A DNA stretch of 64,000 nt from a virus. The stretch is taken from IMG/VR virus record IMGVR_UViG_3300042400_000421, positions 22,059 to 86,058 of that record. One strand, written 5' to 3'. Both the position numbers and the translations under genes were made by a program. Position 1 is the stretch's first letter. Every line of letters starts with the position of its first letter. The notes beneath the pieces were generated by a model, which saw only the letters and a program-made list of their open reading frames with translations, had not been told where the DNA came from and ran no database searches. Positions 18,101-25,686 of this stretch are shown piece after piece.

Positions 18101-18517
18101 ACCACGACAGCCTGATAATGCAATGATATCGTCATCAACTAAATCTTCTAGTAGCTCAAAGTCCATTCTTGGTTTATAGTAGAAGTTGTCAACCCAGCCA
18201 GTTCTTGATGCTTTGAATAACTTATTCAACCCCTCGTTGTTTTTTGCAAGAAGAATTAAATGGAATCGCTCATGTTTCCCATCACCATCACCTTTAATCT
18301 CTGGAACAAAGTATGCTTCAATACCGAAGATTGGCTTAACGCCTTCTTTAACGCATGCATCTTGAAACTTCAAGACACCGCCCATTGTTCCGTGGTCAGT
18401 GATAGCAGAAGCGTACTGACCGTTCCGGCTAGATGTTTTAGCCATTTCCTGAGGCGTAGACATTCCATCAAGGAGTGAATACTCCGAATGGCAATGCAGG
18501 TGAACAAAATCAGTCAT
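15113..18517 (-). CDS. dnaE: C-family replicative DNA polymerase (DnaE-like alpha subunit)
   Basis: This 1134-residue protein is a full-length bacterial-type polymerase III alpha subunit. The N-terminal PHP domain starts FVHLHCHSEYSLLDG and retains HGTMGG and CHFPTHDE histidines. The palm has GRGTGRGSVGGSLMAY near 377-392 and PDIDLDFED near 420 with the catalytic aspartates, then ITTYGTYKPKSAVKDV. A tandem helix-hairpin-helix and an OB-type region follow. Phages more often carry a family A polymerase; none is seen here, so this is the replicase. It overlaps the HAD gene by 8 bases. Confidence 0.95.
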   Translation of the reverse strand: MTDFVHLHCHSEYSLLDGMSTPQEMAKTSSRNGQYASAITDHGTMGGVLKFQDACVKEGVKPIFGIEAYFVPEIKGDGDGKHERFHLILLAKNNEGLNKLFKASRTGWVDNFYYKPRMDFELLEDLVDDDIIALSGCRGSSIAKAIESGNYSRAEQLSERFVKIFKDDFYFEIQAWNPKSINDGLIDLSKAFDKKVVATADCHFPTHDEKGCEEVLLMVSQYPSLSAGEERYAKENMPVLNDPDSSIVDKINKMYPQRSLRFDDINPYMADADTVYNWFQDAGYSDISYLENTIEVAEKCTAKIEKRKNLLPKYSKLFNSDDYIRELTEFELSNRNLGEEYKVRLEEELGIIKQLGFSDYFLIVWDLVKWADANNIGRGTGRGSVGGSLMAYLLDISKVDPIKYNLLFARFINPERNDYPDIDLDFEDKRRHEVRNYLRDRWGHDKVAAITTYGTYKPKSAVKDVSRVFQVPFQEINAITPYFETIEELETSDKGKIFCKKYPDVAELSKKLEGRIRNAGIHAAGMVVSSIPLTEICPVESRKDVNAGIRSVVTAFDMEDAEAVGLIKIDVLGLKTVSVIKDCLSKIKERTGIDVTEQSLELNDPKVYTAINDGNTVGVFQADAAAYRNLIERMGVDNFNDLVVSNALVRPGALLSQGKTYIDCKKGEKKPRYPHPLVEDILRETYGTVIFQEQLMQMAVLLADFTWAEADKLRKIIGKKRDAAGFDEYREKFVNNQYITKEKAEKIWLDFELAALYMFNKSHAVAYSMLSYQTMWLKVNYPLEFTWALLCNEDATDKITAYLMEAQRLGVNIFPPDINESDEYFTVGYVDGQVGIRFGLSNVQACGRTAIDEIKAKRPFNSYDEFTNKCSKRAVRVNVKDNLDKVGAFKSIGFASQYEHERYYLPILGFPITIHSEKNEMDEFVEDIANFHEINSPLTMVKAVVRSTKKTPQYLRIEFEDASGSATVFAERDTEVAVRDYVYALIGDRTLHSFCDAYHYIDTPMHEFVKLRAKAKEHDYAWLYPSGLGGADDEKTLLYIFHTRFFTTQTGKDMANLYCWDGEQIFKIVVFPGVFGKVKSIIKKGSWYAAKLAKIEDKKTLTRLDSYKIENERAMIPIAKYIDMKGLVHAGLVG

Positions 18518-19037
18518 TGATTTCCAATTCTAAAAGACTACCAATTGTAGGTAGTTGATTCCAATATTTTTTATTGTACCATGCTCGTCTGAGGAAAGCG
18601 TTGTGCCCCTCCTCAAGAAGTGTGATTACTTCGTTTGGATTATCTTCTACAATGAATTCAGCGTTAAGATCATTAATAACATTATGCTTTTCACCCATAT
18701 TACAAAAAATTGGTGTCATTGTTGATATTTGCCATTCATCAAGCCATTGCTGAGTCACACTCATTGATGCATCACTTCTTCTTGCAGTTACAATGTATAC
18801 ATCGTTGCCTTTGGCAAACCATTTATTAACTTGATACCAAGCATCCTCAAAAGGTTTTAAATTTTTCCAAAATAATAAGTCTTCCATTATTTCATTTGAT
18901 AAGTCACACTCATGATATGTTGTTAACCAGTCTGTGTAATCATAATCAAAATGCCCTCTTATTTCAAGAGCTACGGTTAATGATTCGCCAATATTAGCGA
19001 TTACACCGTCAAGATCTAAAGCAATTGTTTTTCCCAT
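18510..19037 (-). CDS. HAD-family 5'-nucleotidase-like phosphatase
   Basis: This 175-residue protein begins TIALDLDGVIANIGESL with the two catalytic aspartates of the HAD family, has VYIVTARR as motif II and AEFIVEDNPNEVI as motif III/IV. Family relatives in phages are 5'(3')-deoxyribonucleotidases or pyrophosphatases that adjust the nucleotide pool. It lies just before the polymerase. There is no ribosome site before its ATG, but a hairpin ends 11 bases upstream. Confidence 0.82.
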   Translation of the reverse strand: MGKTIALDLDGVIANIGESLTVALEIRGHFDYDYTDWLTTYHECDLSNEIMEDLLFWKNLKPFEDAWYQVNKWFAKGNDVYIVTARRSDASMSVTQQWLDEWQISTMTPIFCNMGEKHNVINDLNAEFIVEDNPNEVITLLEEGHNAFLRRAWYNKKYWNQLPTIGSLLELEIND

Positions 19038-19048
19038 ATAAATAGCAA

Positions 19049-19072
19049 GCAGGGGAGATTTCTCCCCCCTGC
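19049..19072 (-). terminator. GC-rich hairpin between ssDNA-binding and HAD genes
   Basis: GCAGGGGGGAGA pairs with TCTCCCCTGC with two bulged G and almost no loop on the minus strand. It is followed by TTGCTATTTAT rather than a T tract, so it is a weak terminator or a mRNA stabiliser that would let the abundant ssDNA-binding message end here while part of transcription reads on. Confidence 0.45.
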
Positions 19073-19093
19073 GCCATTACCTCTCTATTAGAG

Positions 19094-19741
19094 TTACCAC
19101 TCGTCTTTTGAAATTTCGCCAGTTGTAAAGAATCGCTCTTGCTTGTCATATGACAATGTTAAATAAACATTGTCAAGATCATGCATTGGCAGTTCTGCTA
19201 CATCCTTTGGCATTTCTGAAACACTCAATGGAATAAGGCTATAGTTTGTGTCTGACGCACCTGAACCTTGACGAGAATACTTGTACTCTCTATCAGTAAT
19301 GCTACCGAATTCCTTTGCATACTCAATAAGAATTGAACCAATATGACGCTGATTGAATGTTGTATCAATAATTCGTGGTTCCCAAACTCCCGGCTCTACC
19401 TCAACTGCAACATTAATTACTAAGTGAGTCTTTGGCTTCCATGCCTTATCTTTATGAGTTTGTTCCGAACCCCAACAACGGAACCCAAACTTTTCAAGTC
19501 CGGCGGTAGAGGCTGCTCGCCACTTCCAGTTGATTGGTGATGTAATAACTGGAACCATTACTCCAGTCCCAAACTTTTCATCAAAGTTTTTTGCATCTTC
19601 TGTCAACTCTTGACGGAAGCGCACCTTGATTGATTCTCCTGCTTGGATTGTTAGGTACTTCTTAGTACCAGTTTTATTTGCACCCTGTGCAGGTGCAACT
19701 GCTTTTTCTAGCTCTGATAGTGTTTTTACTGTTTTAAACAT
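19094..19741 (-). CDS. Putative single-stranded DNA-binding protein
   Basis: This 215-residue protein has a beta-rich core (YLTIQAGESIKVRFRQEL, THLVINVAVEVEPG) and ends in the acidic tail TTGEISKDEW, features of phage ssDNA-binding proteins that use an OB fold and an acidic C-terminus to contact replication partners. It sits between primase and polymerase. AGGAGATATAAAT gives a good ribosome site. No single motif is decisive; the call rests on context and the acidic tail. Confidence 0.65.
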   Translation of the reverse strand: MFKTVKTLSELEKAVAPAQGANKTGTKKYLTIQAGESIKVRFRQELTEDAKNFDEKFGTGVMVPVITSPINWKWRAASTAGLEKFGFRCWGSEQTHKDKAWKPKTHLVINVAVEVEPGVWEPRIIDTTFNQRHIGSILIEYAKEFGSITDREYKYSRQGSGASDTNYSLIPLSVSEMPKDVAELPMHDLDNVYLTLSYDKQERFFTTGEISKDEW

Positions 19742-19752
19742 ATTTATATCTC

Positions 19753-20697
19753 CTATATATGTGATTGTTTGTTTGTTAATGTGTTTATTATTTCTTCCTG
19801 TGTCATCTCTCCTGCGTCTTTTTTGTCCGCAGGCAATTGCACAGTGTAGAGGTCTTTACCGCTACAAGCAAATAGTATATCACGCTTCATGTACTCTCCT
19901 GCCTCATCATTGTCTGAAAATACAATTATTGAATCAAAATATTTTTTCAATAACTTGAACTGAAAATCAGAAATCTTTGAGCCAAGTGTAGCAACAACAT
20001 TGGGGAAACCAGCCTGATGAATGAACATTGCATCAATACTTCCTTCCACAACTATGCATGAATTATACTGTTTAGCATTTTGAATGTTAAATAAAACATT
20101 GGCTCTCTTAAAGCCTTTGTTGTACAAGTATCTTGGTTCTTGCTCGCTCTTTATAGCACGACCAATAAAACCAACAGCCTTATACTGTGCATCCCTAACA
20201 GGGATTACAACTCTCTCTTTTGCTGCCGAATATCCAACTTCAAAATGTTCTAATATATCATACTCCAAGCCTCTCTCATAGAGAGTTAAGAGTTTTTGTA
20301 AATCTTCATCATTGGTATAGTCAATTTCAACATCAGATATATTGAGTTGTTCTTCCTCAGCCTCTTCATAATTAAGTTCTCTATCAATATGATTCTGAAG
20401 AGCAACATGATCTAGCTTGATATCTTTACCAAAAGGTTTCCCAGTAACTTGTTTATACAAGTGCCTGAAGTTACCTTTTTTACCGCAAGATGGATTAAAG
20501 CATTGCCATAAACCAGTCTTGATGTTGATATAAAACGCTGGACTATGCAGATTTTTATGGAAAGGACAGAAGATATTTACTTCACTCATGCCCTCACTTT
20601 GGACATGAATGTTGTAGTCATTAAATAAATCTCTAATGTTCTTTTCGAGATTACTTGATGAAATGTAACTGGAATTTGAAAATGTTTGATTTCGCAT
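19753..20697 (-). CDS. DnaG-type DNA primase
   Basis: This 314-residue protein has a zinc-binding domain at about 44-75 (FCPFHKN, then WQCFNPSCGKKGNF) and a Toprim core with VVIPVRDAQYKAVGFIGRAI, CIVVEGSIDAMF (Glu) and IIVFSDNDEAG (Asp-x-Asp). It makes RNA primers for the phage fork. It is compact and lacks the helicase-binding C-terminal domain of host DnaG. It overlaps the short 20651-20827 frame by 47 bases, longer than most overlaps here. Confidence 0.92.
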   Translation of the reverse strand: MRNQTFSNSSYISSSNLEKNIRDLFNDYNIHVQSEGMSEVNIFCPFHKNLHSPAFYINIKTGLWQCFNPSCGKKGNFRHLYKQVTGKPFGKDIKLDHVALQNHIDRELNYEEAEEEQLNISDVEIDYTNDEDLQKLLTLYERGLEYDILEHFEVGYSAAKERVVIPVRDAQYKAVGFIGRAIKSEQEPRYLYNKGFKRANVLFNIQNAKQYNSCIVVEGSIDAMFIHQAGFPNVVATLGSKISDFQFKLLKKYFDSIIVFSDNDEAGEYMKRDILFACSGKDLYTVQLPADKKDAGEMTQEEIINTLTNKQSHI

Positions 20698-20827
20698 TAT
20701 AATCTGTTACCAATTTTGTTTTAATAAAGCTTCCATGAACGGCTCTCCATTCATCTTCTATCCAAGGTCTTAACCTTACAATAGTCTCAATATCTTGAGC
20801 CTCTCCATTAATGTATCTTTTGGGCAT
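20651..20827 (-). CDS. Small hypothetical protein between helicase and primase
   Basis: This 58-residue protein starts at the ATG at 20827 (MPKRYINGEAQ), within the TAATG at the helicase stop, with GGGAG six bases upstream. It is basic and aromatic (LRPWIEDEWRAVHGSFIK). The 47-base overlap with the primase start is unusual, but both frames have good support. It may be a helicase-primase adaptor. Confidence 0.62.
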   Translation of the reverse strand: MPKRYINGEAQDIETIVRLRPWIEDEWRAVHGSFIKTKLVTDYNAKSNIFKFQLHFIK

Positions 20828-22044
20828 TATAGCTCCCATTCTTCATTCCACTTTCCTGTTTCAAGGTTCCATCTAAGATAGAAACCAAATTGTGTTGATC
20901 TTCTTACTTTTCGTGATACAACCTGAAAAACATCAGAGTTATATTCACGATGAATTGCTAATACTAAGTCGGCATCATAGGCCAACTGCTTACTCCATGC
21001 TACTTCTTCAAGTTCAGGTGGTCGCTCTGAGTGACCCTCATTCATTGTTACAGCAGCAACATCGATAATGGGGATACCATTCTTAACAGCCATACGCTTG
21101 AATGCTTTAGAAAGGTTCTTTGCCTTTTCTGTTTCATTCTTTGCGCCAGTCGCATCATCAAATAGGCCGTGATAGTCAAGAATAACCATGTCCGGATGAT
21201 ACTGGTCAATCTTTGCTTGAACCATATTTTGGTCAGCAGATTCTAACCCCTCTGATGTCACCAAATAGATTGGATGCTTACCCTCAAATGTATTCTCAGC
21301 CCATACTGCATAGTCATCCACAATGCTTCTGTTGGCTTTTACAAGGTCTGTATTGGTAAAGTGCCCCTCGCCGTTATTTAAAAGCGTGTCCAGTCTCTGA
21401 CCTTCCTGTTGTTTATTCATTTCTAATGAAATAATCAAAGGTCGGTATCCTGCCCGCCATGCATTTACTGCAAATAAACGAGCAATAAAACTTTTACCAA
21501 CGCCAGTCCAACCAAGAAGAACAACAAAGTCTCCCGGTTGCCAACCGCCGAAAGACTTATCAAGAACTTTAATTCCACTAGGTATTCCAGGAATATCTCT
21601 TGACTCTTCTAGTGATCTTCTTTTTAAATCGCTAGCTCTATCTTTCCACTCACTTACAAGGTCAGTATCCTTAAGACTACTGGAGAACTTATATAATTGA
21701 GATGTTGATTGCATGAGATATGCCATAGCCTCTTTAGGGCCCATATCCTTAAGCATATTATTGGCTTTAGAAATAATCTGCCGTGTTTGATACGACAAAG
21801 ATTCTTTCTTTGCTTCTATTAAGTAATAACTTAATGGTTCAGGAGTATTGATAAACTCAAAGTCTGGATAGTGGTGTTTTACCGTATCCTTTGAAGGAGT
21901 CTTTTTATGCTCGTCATAATGTTGCACTACGAAGTTCCAAATGTCACGATGTTCAACAAAGACATTTTCAATGCCCTCATTAACCGCCTCAACATAGTTA
22001 CCCGAATTAAGTAAAGAGTTAATAACTCTTATTTCATAATTCAT
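20827..22044 (-). CDS. dnaB: DnaB-like replicative helicase
   Basis: This 405-residue protein has the RecA-like motor of hexameric helicases: WQPGDFVVLLGWTGVGKS with Walker A at about 178-185, PLIISLEMNKQQEGQRLD (H1a) and MVILDYHGLFDD as Walker B, then an arginine-rich KVRRSTQFGFY end. The N-terminal 110 residues are helical and shorter than DnaB's. It unwinds the phage fork; primase follows downstream and a possible loader precedes it by a 11-base overlap. Confidence 0.92.
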   Translation of the reverse strand: MNYEIRVINSLLNSGNYVEAVNEGIENVFVEHRDIWNFVVQHYDEHKKTPSKDTVKHHYPDFEFINTPEPLSYYLIEAKKESLSYQTRQIISKANNMLKDMGPKEAMAYLMQSTSQLYKFSSSLKDTDLVSEWKDRASDLKRRSLEESRDIPGIPSGIKVLDKSFGGWQPGDFVVLLGWTGVGKSFIARLFAVNAWRAGYRPLIISLEMNKQQEGQRLDTLLNNGEGHFTNTDLVKANRSIVDDYAVWAENTFEGKHPIYLVTSEGLESADQNMVQAKIDQYHPDMVILDYHGLFDDATGAKNETEKAKNLSKAFKRMAVKNGIPIIDVAAVTMNEGHSERPPELEEVAWSKQLAYDADLVLAIHREYNSDVFQVVSRKVRRSTQFGFYLRWNLETGKWNEEWEL

Positions 22045-22342
22045 TTTCCATTCGCTTTCTTGTTTCTTCTAATATTTCTTGGAATCTGTTATCAGACTTG
22101 TTGTTGAACTGCACTCTGTCTATATGTGTTTTAGATTCAATTGCAAAATCAAATACTAAAACCGGCCCTGTCTTCCCTTTGACAAAAGATTCAATAGCTT
22201 TAAACAATAGTTCTGATTCATAAAACTCAGATATTGCTTTGGCTACTGGCTCTTGTCTAGGGGAGTCAGGAATAAATAGCTTAGAGTGCTTTTTGCAACA
22301 ATCCTGAAAGAATAGAATCGTCTGCTCTCCAGTTGCTTTCAT
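22034..22342 (-). CDS. Hypothetical protein, possible helicase partner
   Basis: I do not recognise this 102-residue protein. The second half (AIESFVKGKTGPVLVFDFAI, then RFQEILEETRKRMEN) looks like one strand-helix domain. It overlaps the WhiB gene by 62 bases at its start and the helicase by 11 bases at its end. The position before dnaB is where loaders or organisers often sit, but there is no ATPase motif. Confidence 0.68.
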   Translation of the reverse strand: MKATGEQTILFFQDCCKKHSKLFIPDSPRQEPVAKAISEFYESELLFKAIESFVKGKTGPVLVFDFAIESKTHIDRVQFNNKSDNRFQEILEETRKRMENEL

Positions 22343-22577
22343 TTTCCCTCGTTGCTTCTTGCCAAGTGTGGACTAGGTAATCATACTCGGAGATACCGGC
22401 AATTACCCCAACAAAAGAGGTATTTTTTAAAGCAGTAATTAGACATTCTTTTTTGACAGTACATCTTGAGCAGCCTTCTTTTGCATACTCAACTTCTTTA
22501 ATGTCATAAGATAACCAACTACTTGCTTTGGCATCACCTGTGCAGATTGCTTTAGATCTCCAATTACTTTGCATCAT
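22281..22577 (-). CDS. WhiB-family Fe-S transcription factor
   Basis: This 98-residue protein has the four cysteines of WhiB proteins: Cys12, Cys36, Cys39 and Cys45 in the order C...CxxCxxxxxC, with an acidic start and a GIS turn near 61 in place of the usual G-I/V-W-G-G. The family binds a [4Fe-4S] cluster and the host sigma factor; phage members can shut down host promoters or prevent superinfection. WhiB proteins occur only in Actinobacteria and their phages, which fixes the host group. Start is ATGATG (22577 or 22574). Confidence 0.88.
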   Translation of the reverse strand: MMQSNWRSKAICTGDAKASSWLSYDIKEVEYAKEGCSRCTVKKECLITALKNTSFVGVIAGISEYDYLVHTWQEATRENESNWRADDSILSGLLQKAL

Positions 22578-22761
22578 CTAATTCTTGAAGCTTTGCCTCA
22601 ATTTGCATATCAATGGAATCCCATAACTTCTTCCACGAAGCCTCATCATCCAACGATGGTGCCATTGTTTTAGCACCTGCGTCAAGACGAAGTGACTCGT
22701 AGTTTCCAAGGTTCTTGGTGATTCCAAGGGATGCCCATATTTCTACTTTTTCTTCACTCAT
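22564..22761 (-). CDS. Small conserved-type phage protein
   Basis: This 65-residue protein contains GITKNLGNYESLRLDAGAK, a pattern I associate with a small family common in actinobacteriophages, of unknown role. The C-terminal half is an acidic amphipathic helix. It overlaps the WhiB gene by 14 bases and the MerR-like gene by 4. Confidence 0.72.
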   Translation of the reverse strand: MSEEKVEIWASLGITKNLGNYESLRLDAGAKTMAPSLDDEASWKKLWDSIDMQIEAKLQELDDAK

Positions 22762-23192
22762 AACTTTAACTTTACCTTTTCCTGTATTGTTTTAATTTTG
22801 GCATTGATGCCAATATTTTTTTCTTGTGTTGGTCTACCGGGTGTTCTATCATTAAAGAATTCAATCATTTCATAAACATCTGATTCTTCATAATAGCGCC
22901 AATTCTGGTAGCTCTTATACTTTTCACCAAATTTACTTGGCTCTGGTATTAGATTCTTTTTTTCATATTTTCTAATTGTGTCAGTTCTACGCTCAACAAT
23001 TTTAGCAACTTCTCCAACAGTATATAGCCTGATTAGGAGAAGTTCTGACTGCTGATACGGAATTAAAATGTTTTCTCCATTATCAAGTCTTTCAGCATAA
23101 ATTTTATTGCTATTTTTATTTACTTTCTTTAACTTAACGATAGTATCAGAATAGCGATAAAACTTATTTAGGACTGGTTTTTTTGTAATCAT
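22758..23192 (-). CDS. MerR-like helix-turn-helix regulator
   Basis: This 144-residue protein has a MerR-type winged helix at about 54-110: LYTVGEVAKIVERRTDTIRK, then KKNLIPEPSKF and WRYYEESDVYEMIEFF. A 50-residue basic N-terminal extension precedes it. MerR-like single-domain proteins in phages act as regulators or as excisionase-type DNA benders; with no integrase seen, regulation is more likely. It overlaps the zinc-ribbon gene by 29 bases. Confidence 0.78.
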   Translation of the reverse strand: MITKKPVLNKFYRYSDTIVKLKKVNKNSNKIYAERLDNGENILIPYQQSELLLIRLYTVGEVAKIVERRTDTIRKYEKKNLIPEPSKFGEKYKSYQNWRYYEESDVYEMIEFFNDRTPGRPTQEKNIGINAKIKTIQEKVKLKL

Positions 23193-23376
23193 TCCTTGCC
23201 CTCTTTCCTTGCTTTAGTTTCTCTAAAAATAATTCTAGTTTTGCAACTTCTATATCCTTAGTATCACCACACACAACGCATGTAACATCTACATAATAAG
23301 TTCCATTGGCATAGTAATCTGCACCAATAAACTTTTGCTGTCCACATTTAGAACATTGCAATCTTATGTTTCTCAT
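23164..23376 (-). CDS. Zinc-ribbon protein
   Basis: This 70-residue protein has two CxxC knuckles, CSKCGQ at 8-11 and CVVCGD near 33-36, separated by a short beta segment (YYANGTYYVDVT): a zinc ribbon. A basic helical tail follows. It probably contacts nucleic acid or RNA polymerase. It begins six bases after the metallophosphoesterase stop. Confidence 0.75.
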   Translation of the reverse strand: MRNIRLQCSKCGQQKFIGADYYANGTYYVDVTCVVCGDTKDIEVAKLELFLEKLKQGKRARNDYKKTSPK

Positions 23377-23382
23377 AGAATT

Positions 23383-24549
23383 TTAATCAAGCCAGCATGT
23401 ATATTCTGCTGTAACAATTCCTCTTTCTGGATGAACAAACATCAACGGTTGAGATGCTTGACCGATAGCAGCAAGACTCTCCATAGCGTAAGTATTAGTT
23501 GACTCAGGGCTTCCTGAGATACGACACTGCACACTGTTAAATGTCATCTTAGTTGGGGTATGGAAATGACCAAAGTAAACATCATCAAATGGCTCTTCAA
23601 TTGCTCCAACTTTCCATCCAAAGATTTTCTTTTGGAATGAATAAAAAGTTGAAAGACTGCCAAATTGATCACCGTGAATAAGCAATGACTTATAGTTGCC
23701 AATTGTATCAATTGCGTACCAGTTTCTTTCTCCACGACCATCGGGGATGTGGAACTTAATACGCTTTTCATTCTCAAACATAAGTTGAAGAATCCTATAA
23801 AGCATACGATCACCATTAGTTTCAGGATCATGGTCACGCCTTGCACGACCTCCAACTGAGCCATGATTACCAATTACACCAACAAATGTAACTGTCTCAA
23901 AATTCTCAAGCATTTTAGTAACAAAGTTCTTTAAAATTCTTGGCCCATCAACAGTAATTTGACGATATAAACCACCATCAATTAAAAATGATTGACCAGG
24001 GAAAATTAATTCTCCCTCAATAATGTCTCCTAATGCCCAAATATGCAAGTGCTTAACTGGGTGTTCTGCTCTTTGAATTTCTGTCAACTTAATAACAGTT
24101 TCTGCATACTGCTCAATTCTGCGCTCACATATTTCAGAGTTATAAGTAGGTGTTACCTTAGCAAGTTGCCAGTCTGCTAGAACAGCAACAGCAACTTCCT
24201 CAGAAGCCTTTCTCTTATCTTTTGCAGGAGTTGGAATGCGATCAATTTTATTGTCCGCAATGTCCTCTTTTACTGCACGATAAACGGCACTTGCAAGTTC
24301 AGTACTCTTGCCCTTAAGTTTTTCATACTCTTGCAAAAGCTTTGCATATGAAACCTTAAGTTCTGATTCATTTGTCGGTGTTTTTCCAACCACCGGATTT
24401 ACAGGGATTTCCACAAATCCATTTTCTTTTCTAAATTTACACAGACCCATTGAGTCAATAGACTTTCTACAACTTGCATCTGCGTATTTTTGGTTTTGTG
24501 TATTTGGTTCAAAGGTCTGATTACAGCCTTCTGCTCCACATTCTTTCAT
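23383..24549 (-). CDS. Metallophosphoesterase with N-terminal zinc finger
   Basis: This 388-residue protein has all five calcineurin-like motifs: VLADWQL, LGDIIEGE, VIGNHGSVGG, LIHGDQFG and FGHFHTPT, between about 125 and 345. They bind two metal ions for phosphodiester or phosphate hydrolysis. The first 40 residues have four cysteines (CGAEGC, then C-x8-C) that probably form a zinc finger, which suggests a nucleic acid substrate. It is the first gene of the replication module, with AAGGAG six bases before the ATG and a promoter 24 bases upstream. Confidence 0.88.
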   Translation of the reverse strand: MKECGAEGCNQTFEPNTQNQKYADASCRKSIDSMGLCKFRKENGFVEIPVNPVVGKTPTNESELKVSYAKLLQEYEKLKGKSTELASAVYRAVKEDIADNKIDRIPTPAKDKRKASEEVAVAVLADWQLAKVTPTYNSEICERRIEQYAETVIKLTEIQRAEHPVKHLHIWALGDIIEGELIFPGQSFLIDGGLYRQITVDGPRILKNFVTKMLENFETVTFVGVIGNHGSVGGRARRDHDPETNGDRMLYRILQLMFENEKRIKFHIPDGRGERNWYAIDTIGNYKSLLIHGDQFGSLSTFYSFQKKIFGWKVGAIEEPFDDVYFGHFHTPTKMTFNSVQCRISGSPESTNTYAMESLAAIGQASQPLMFVHPERGIVTAEYTCWLD

Positions 24550-24573
24550 TCGGACTCCTTCGTAGTCTCGAAT

Positions 24574-24582
24574 ATCATACCA
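24574..24582 (-). promoter_or_regulatory. Extended -10 promoter of the replication module
   Basis: TGGTATGATA reads on the minus strand in the 41-base gap after the HNH gene. It gives a leader of about 18 bases that includes AAGGAG. The same string appears before the small frame at 3617 and, with one change, before recA. It marks the switch from tail to replication genes. Confidence 0.6.
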
Positions 24583-24590
24583 TAGGAAAG

Positions 24591-25028
24591 TTAGATATTT
24601 GACCTTTTAAGTCTATTTTCTATGGGTTTATTTTGAGCATGATTTCTCTTTTTAGTATGGGGTTTTGTATTCTTTACAGTCTCTCTCATCTTTGTTTTAT
24701 GAGCAGCTGAGGACTTATGACCTTCTTTATGCAATGCACTATGTTCTATATGAGTACATAAAAAAAGATTATCTAAACGATTGTCATCTTTAATTTCATT
24801 AATATGATGGACCGTTTCCCAAGGCTGCAAATAGCGTTGCACGTACTCTTCCATAACAAGTCTATGCTCATAAGCATAACCACGAATATTCTTTGGGTGA
24901 TCTGTTTTTAATACCCTGACGTAACCTTTATCGTCAATGTACTTTCCACCATTATAGTTTGCACTATCTTCGCCAGAAGGCGGTTTGTCTGACCAACTCA
25001 CATCTTTACGCTGTGATGCAAGAGCCAA
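24591..25028 (-). CDS. Free-standing HNH endonuclease
   Basis: This 145-residue protein has the HNH core AYEHRLVMEEYVQRYL, then VHHINEIKDDNRLDNLFLCT with the catalytic His pair and Asn. The tail is strongly basic (KTKMRETVKNTKPHTKK). It seems to start at a TTG at 25028 with GGAG upstream. It lies between the tail-fibre gene and the replication module, a usual site for homing-type nucleases. No intron or intein is seen around it. Confidence 0.85.
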   Translation of the reverse strand: MALASQRKDVSWSDKPPSGEDSANYNGGKYIDDKGYVRVLKTDHPKNIRGYAYEHRLVMEEYVQRYLQPWETVHHINEIKDDNRLDNLFLCTHIEHSALHKEGHKSSAAHKTKMRETVKNTKPHTKKRNHAQNKPIENRLKRSNI

Positions 25029-25030
25029 GG

Positions 25031-25672
25031 TTATGCAACTCCACCGATATCTTCGATATAGAATTGAACTAGTGACGAATCAGTAAGCGCCCATGTACTT
25101 GGGTTTGCAGAACTTGCACCAGCGATTCTTTGTACTTCAATAAAGAATGATTCGTTAACTTCATCTGAAGAATAAATTGAAGAGTAAACTCCAGCCCCAA
25201 AAGTCTTTCCAGTTCTTAAAGTTGTATTTGCAATATTCGCACCACCACTGACTAAGTTGATAAAAGTTCCAATTCCAGAATTAAGTGTGTATGTTGTTAT
25301 TGTATTACCACTACTTACTCCATTTCCTTTGCAAAACCTAATCTCGTATCGGCTATCTTCTCCACCAGAACTCGCTTGGGTTATTCCAGGAAGATGAAGA
25401 GTTAATCTATAATATCTTGTTGACTCAACTGTAACACGATTATCAGCACCTCCGACTAAATCAAGAGAGGCTAATTTGACATTGGCAAACTCTGCTGAGA
25501 CTGAGGAGCCATTAGTAATGACAGTATTAGAAATTTTAAGAAGACCTTTAGGCTTATCTTCATTAAAAATTTTAACCTGCTCAATATTAGTAGACATCTG
25601 GTTAAGACGAACGCTACTAATCGGGGTTAAATCTGTCCATGTAACAAGGGAGTAGTTTGTATAGTCAGCCAT
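25031..25672 (-). CDS. Minor structural protein at end of tail module
   Basis: This 213-residue protein is Ser/Thr/Gly/Asn-rich and beta-predicted, beginning MADYTNYSLVTWTDLTPISS, with no catalytic motif. It follows the S74-type fibre and is the last structural gene, so it is probably a fibre or fibre-cap protein. No ribosome site precedes the ATG; TATAAT ends eight bases upstream. Confidence 0.7.
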   Translation of the reverse strand: MADYTNYSLVTWTDLTPISSVRLNQMSTNIEQVKIFNEDKPKGLLKISNTVITNGSSVSAEFANVKLASLDLVGGADNRVTVESTRYYRLTLHLPGITQASSGGEDSRYEIRFCKGNGVSSGNTITTYTLNSGIGTFINLVSGGANIANTTLRTGKTFGAGVYSSIYSSDEVNESFFIEVQRIAGASSANPSTWALTDSSLVQFYIEDIGGVA

Positions 25673-25680
25673 ATCTATCT

Positions 25681-25686
25681 ATTATA
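25681..25686 (-). promoter_or_regulatory. TATAAT box eight bases before a start codon
   Basis: A perfect TATAAT on the minus strand overlaps the stop codon of the fibre gene and ends eight bases before the ATG at 25672. It has the same flanks (GGTGTATAAT) as the box before the protease gene. Confidence 0.5.

Noticed and set aside
24591-25028. Group I intron or intein around the HNH gene
   Set aside because: Both flanking genes are intact with normal ends, so the HNH gene is free-standing.
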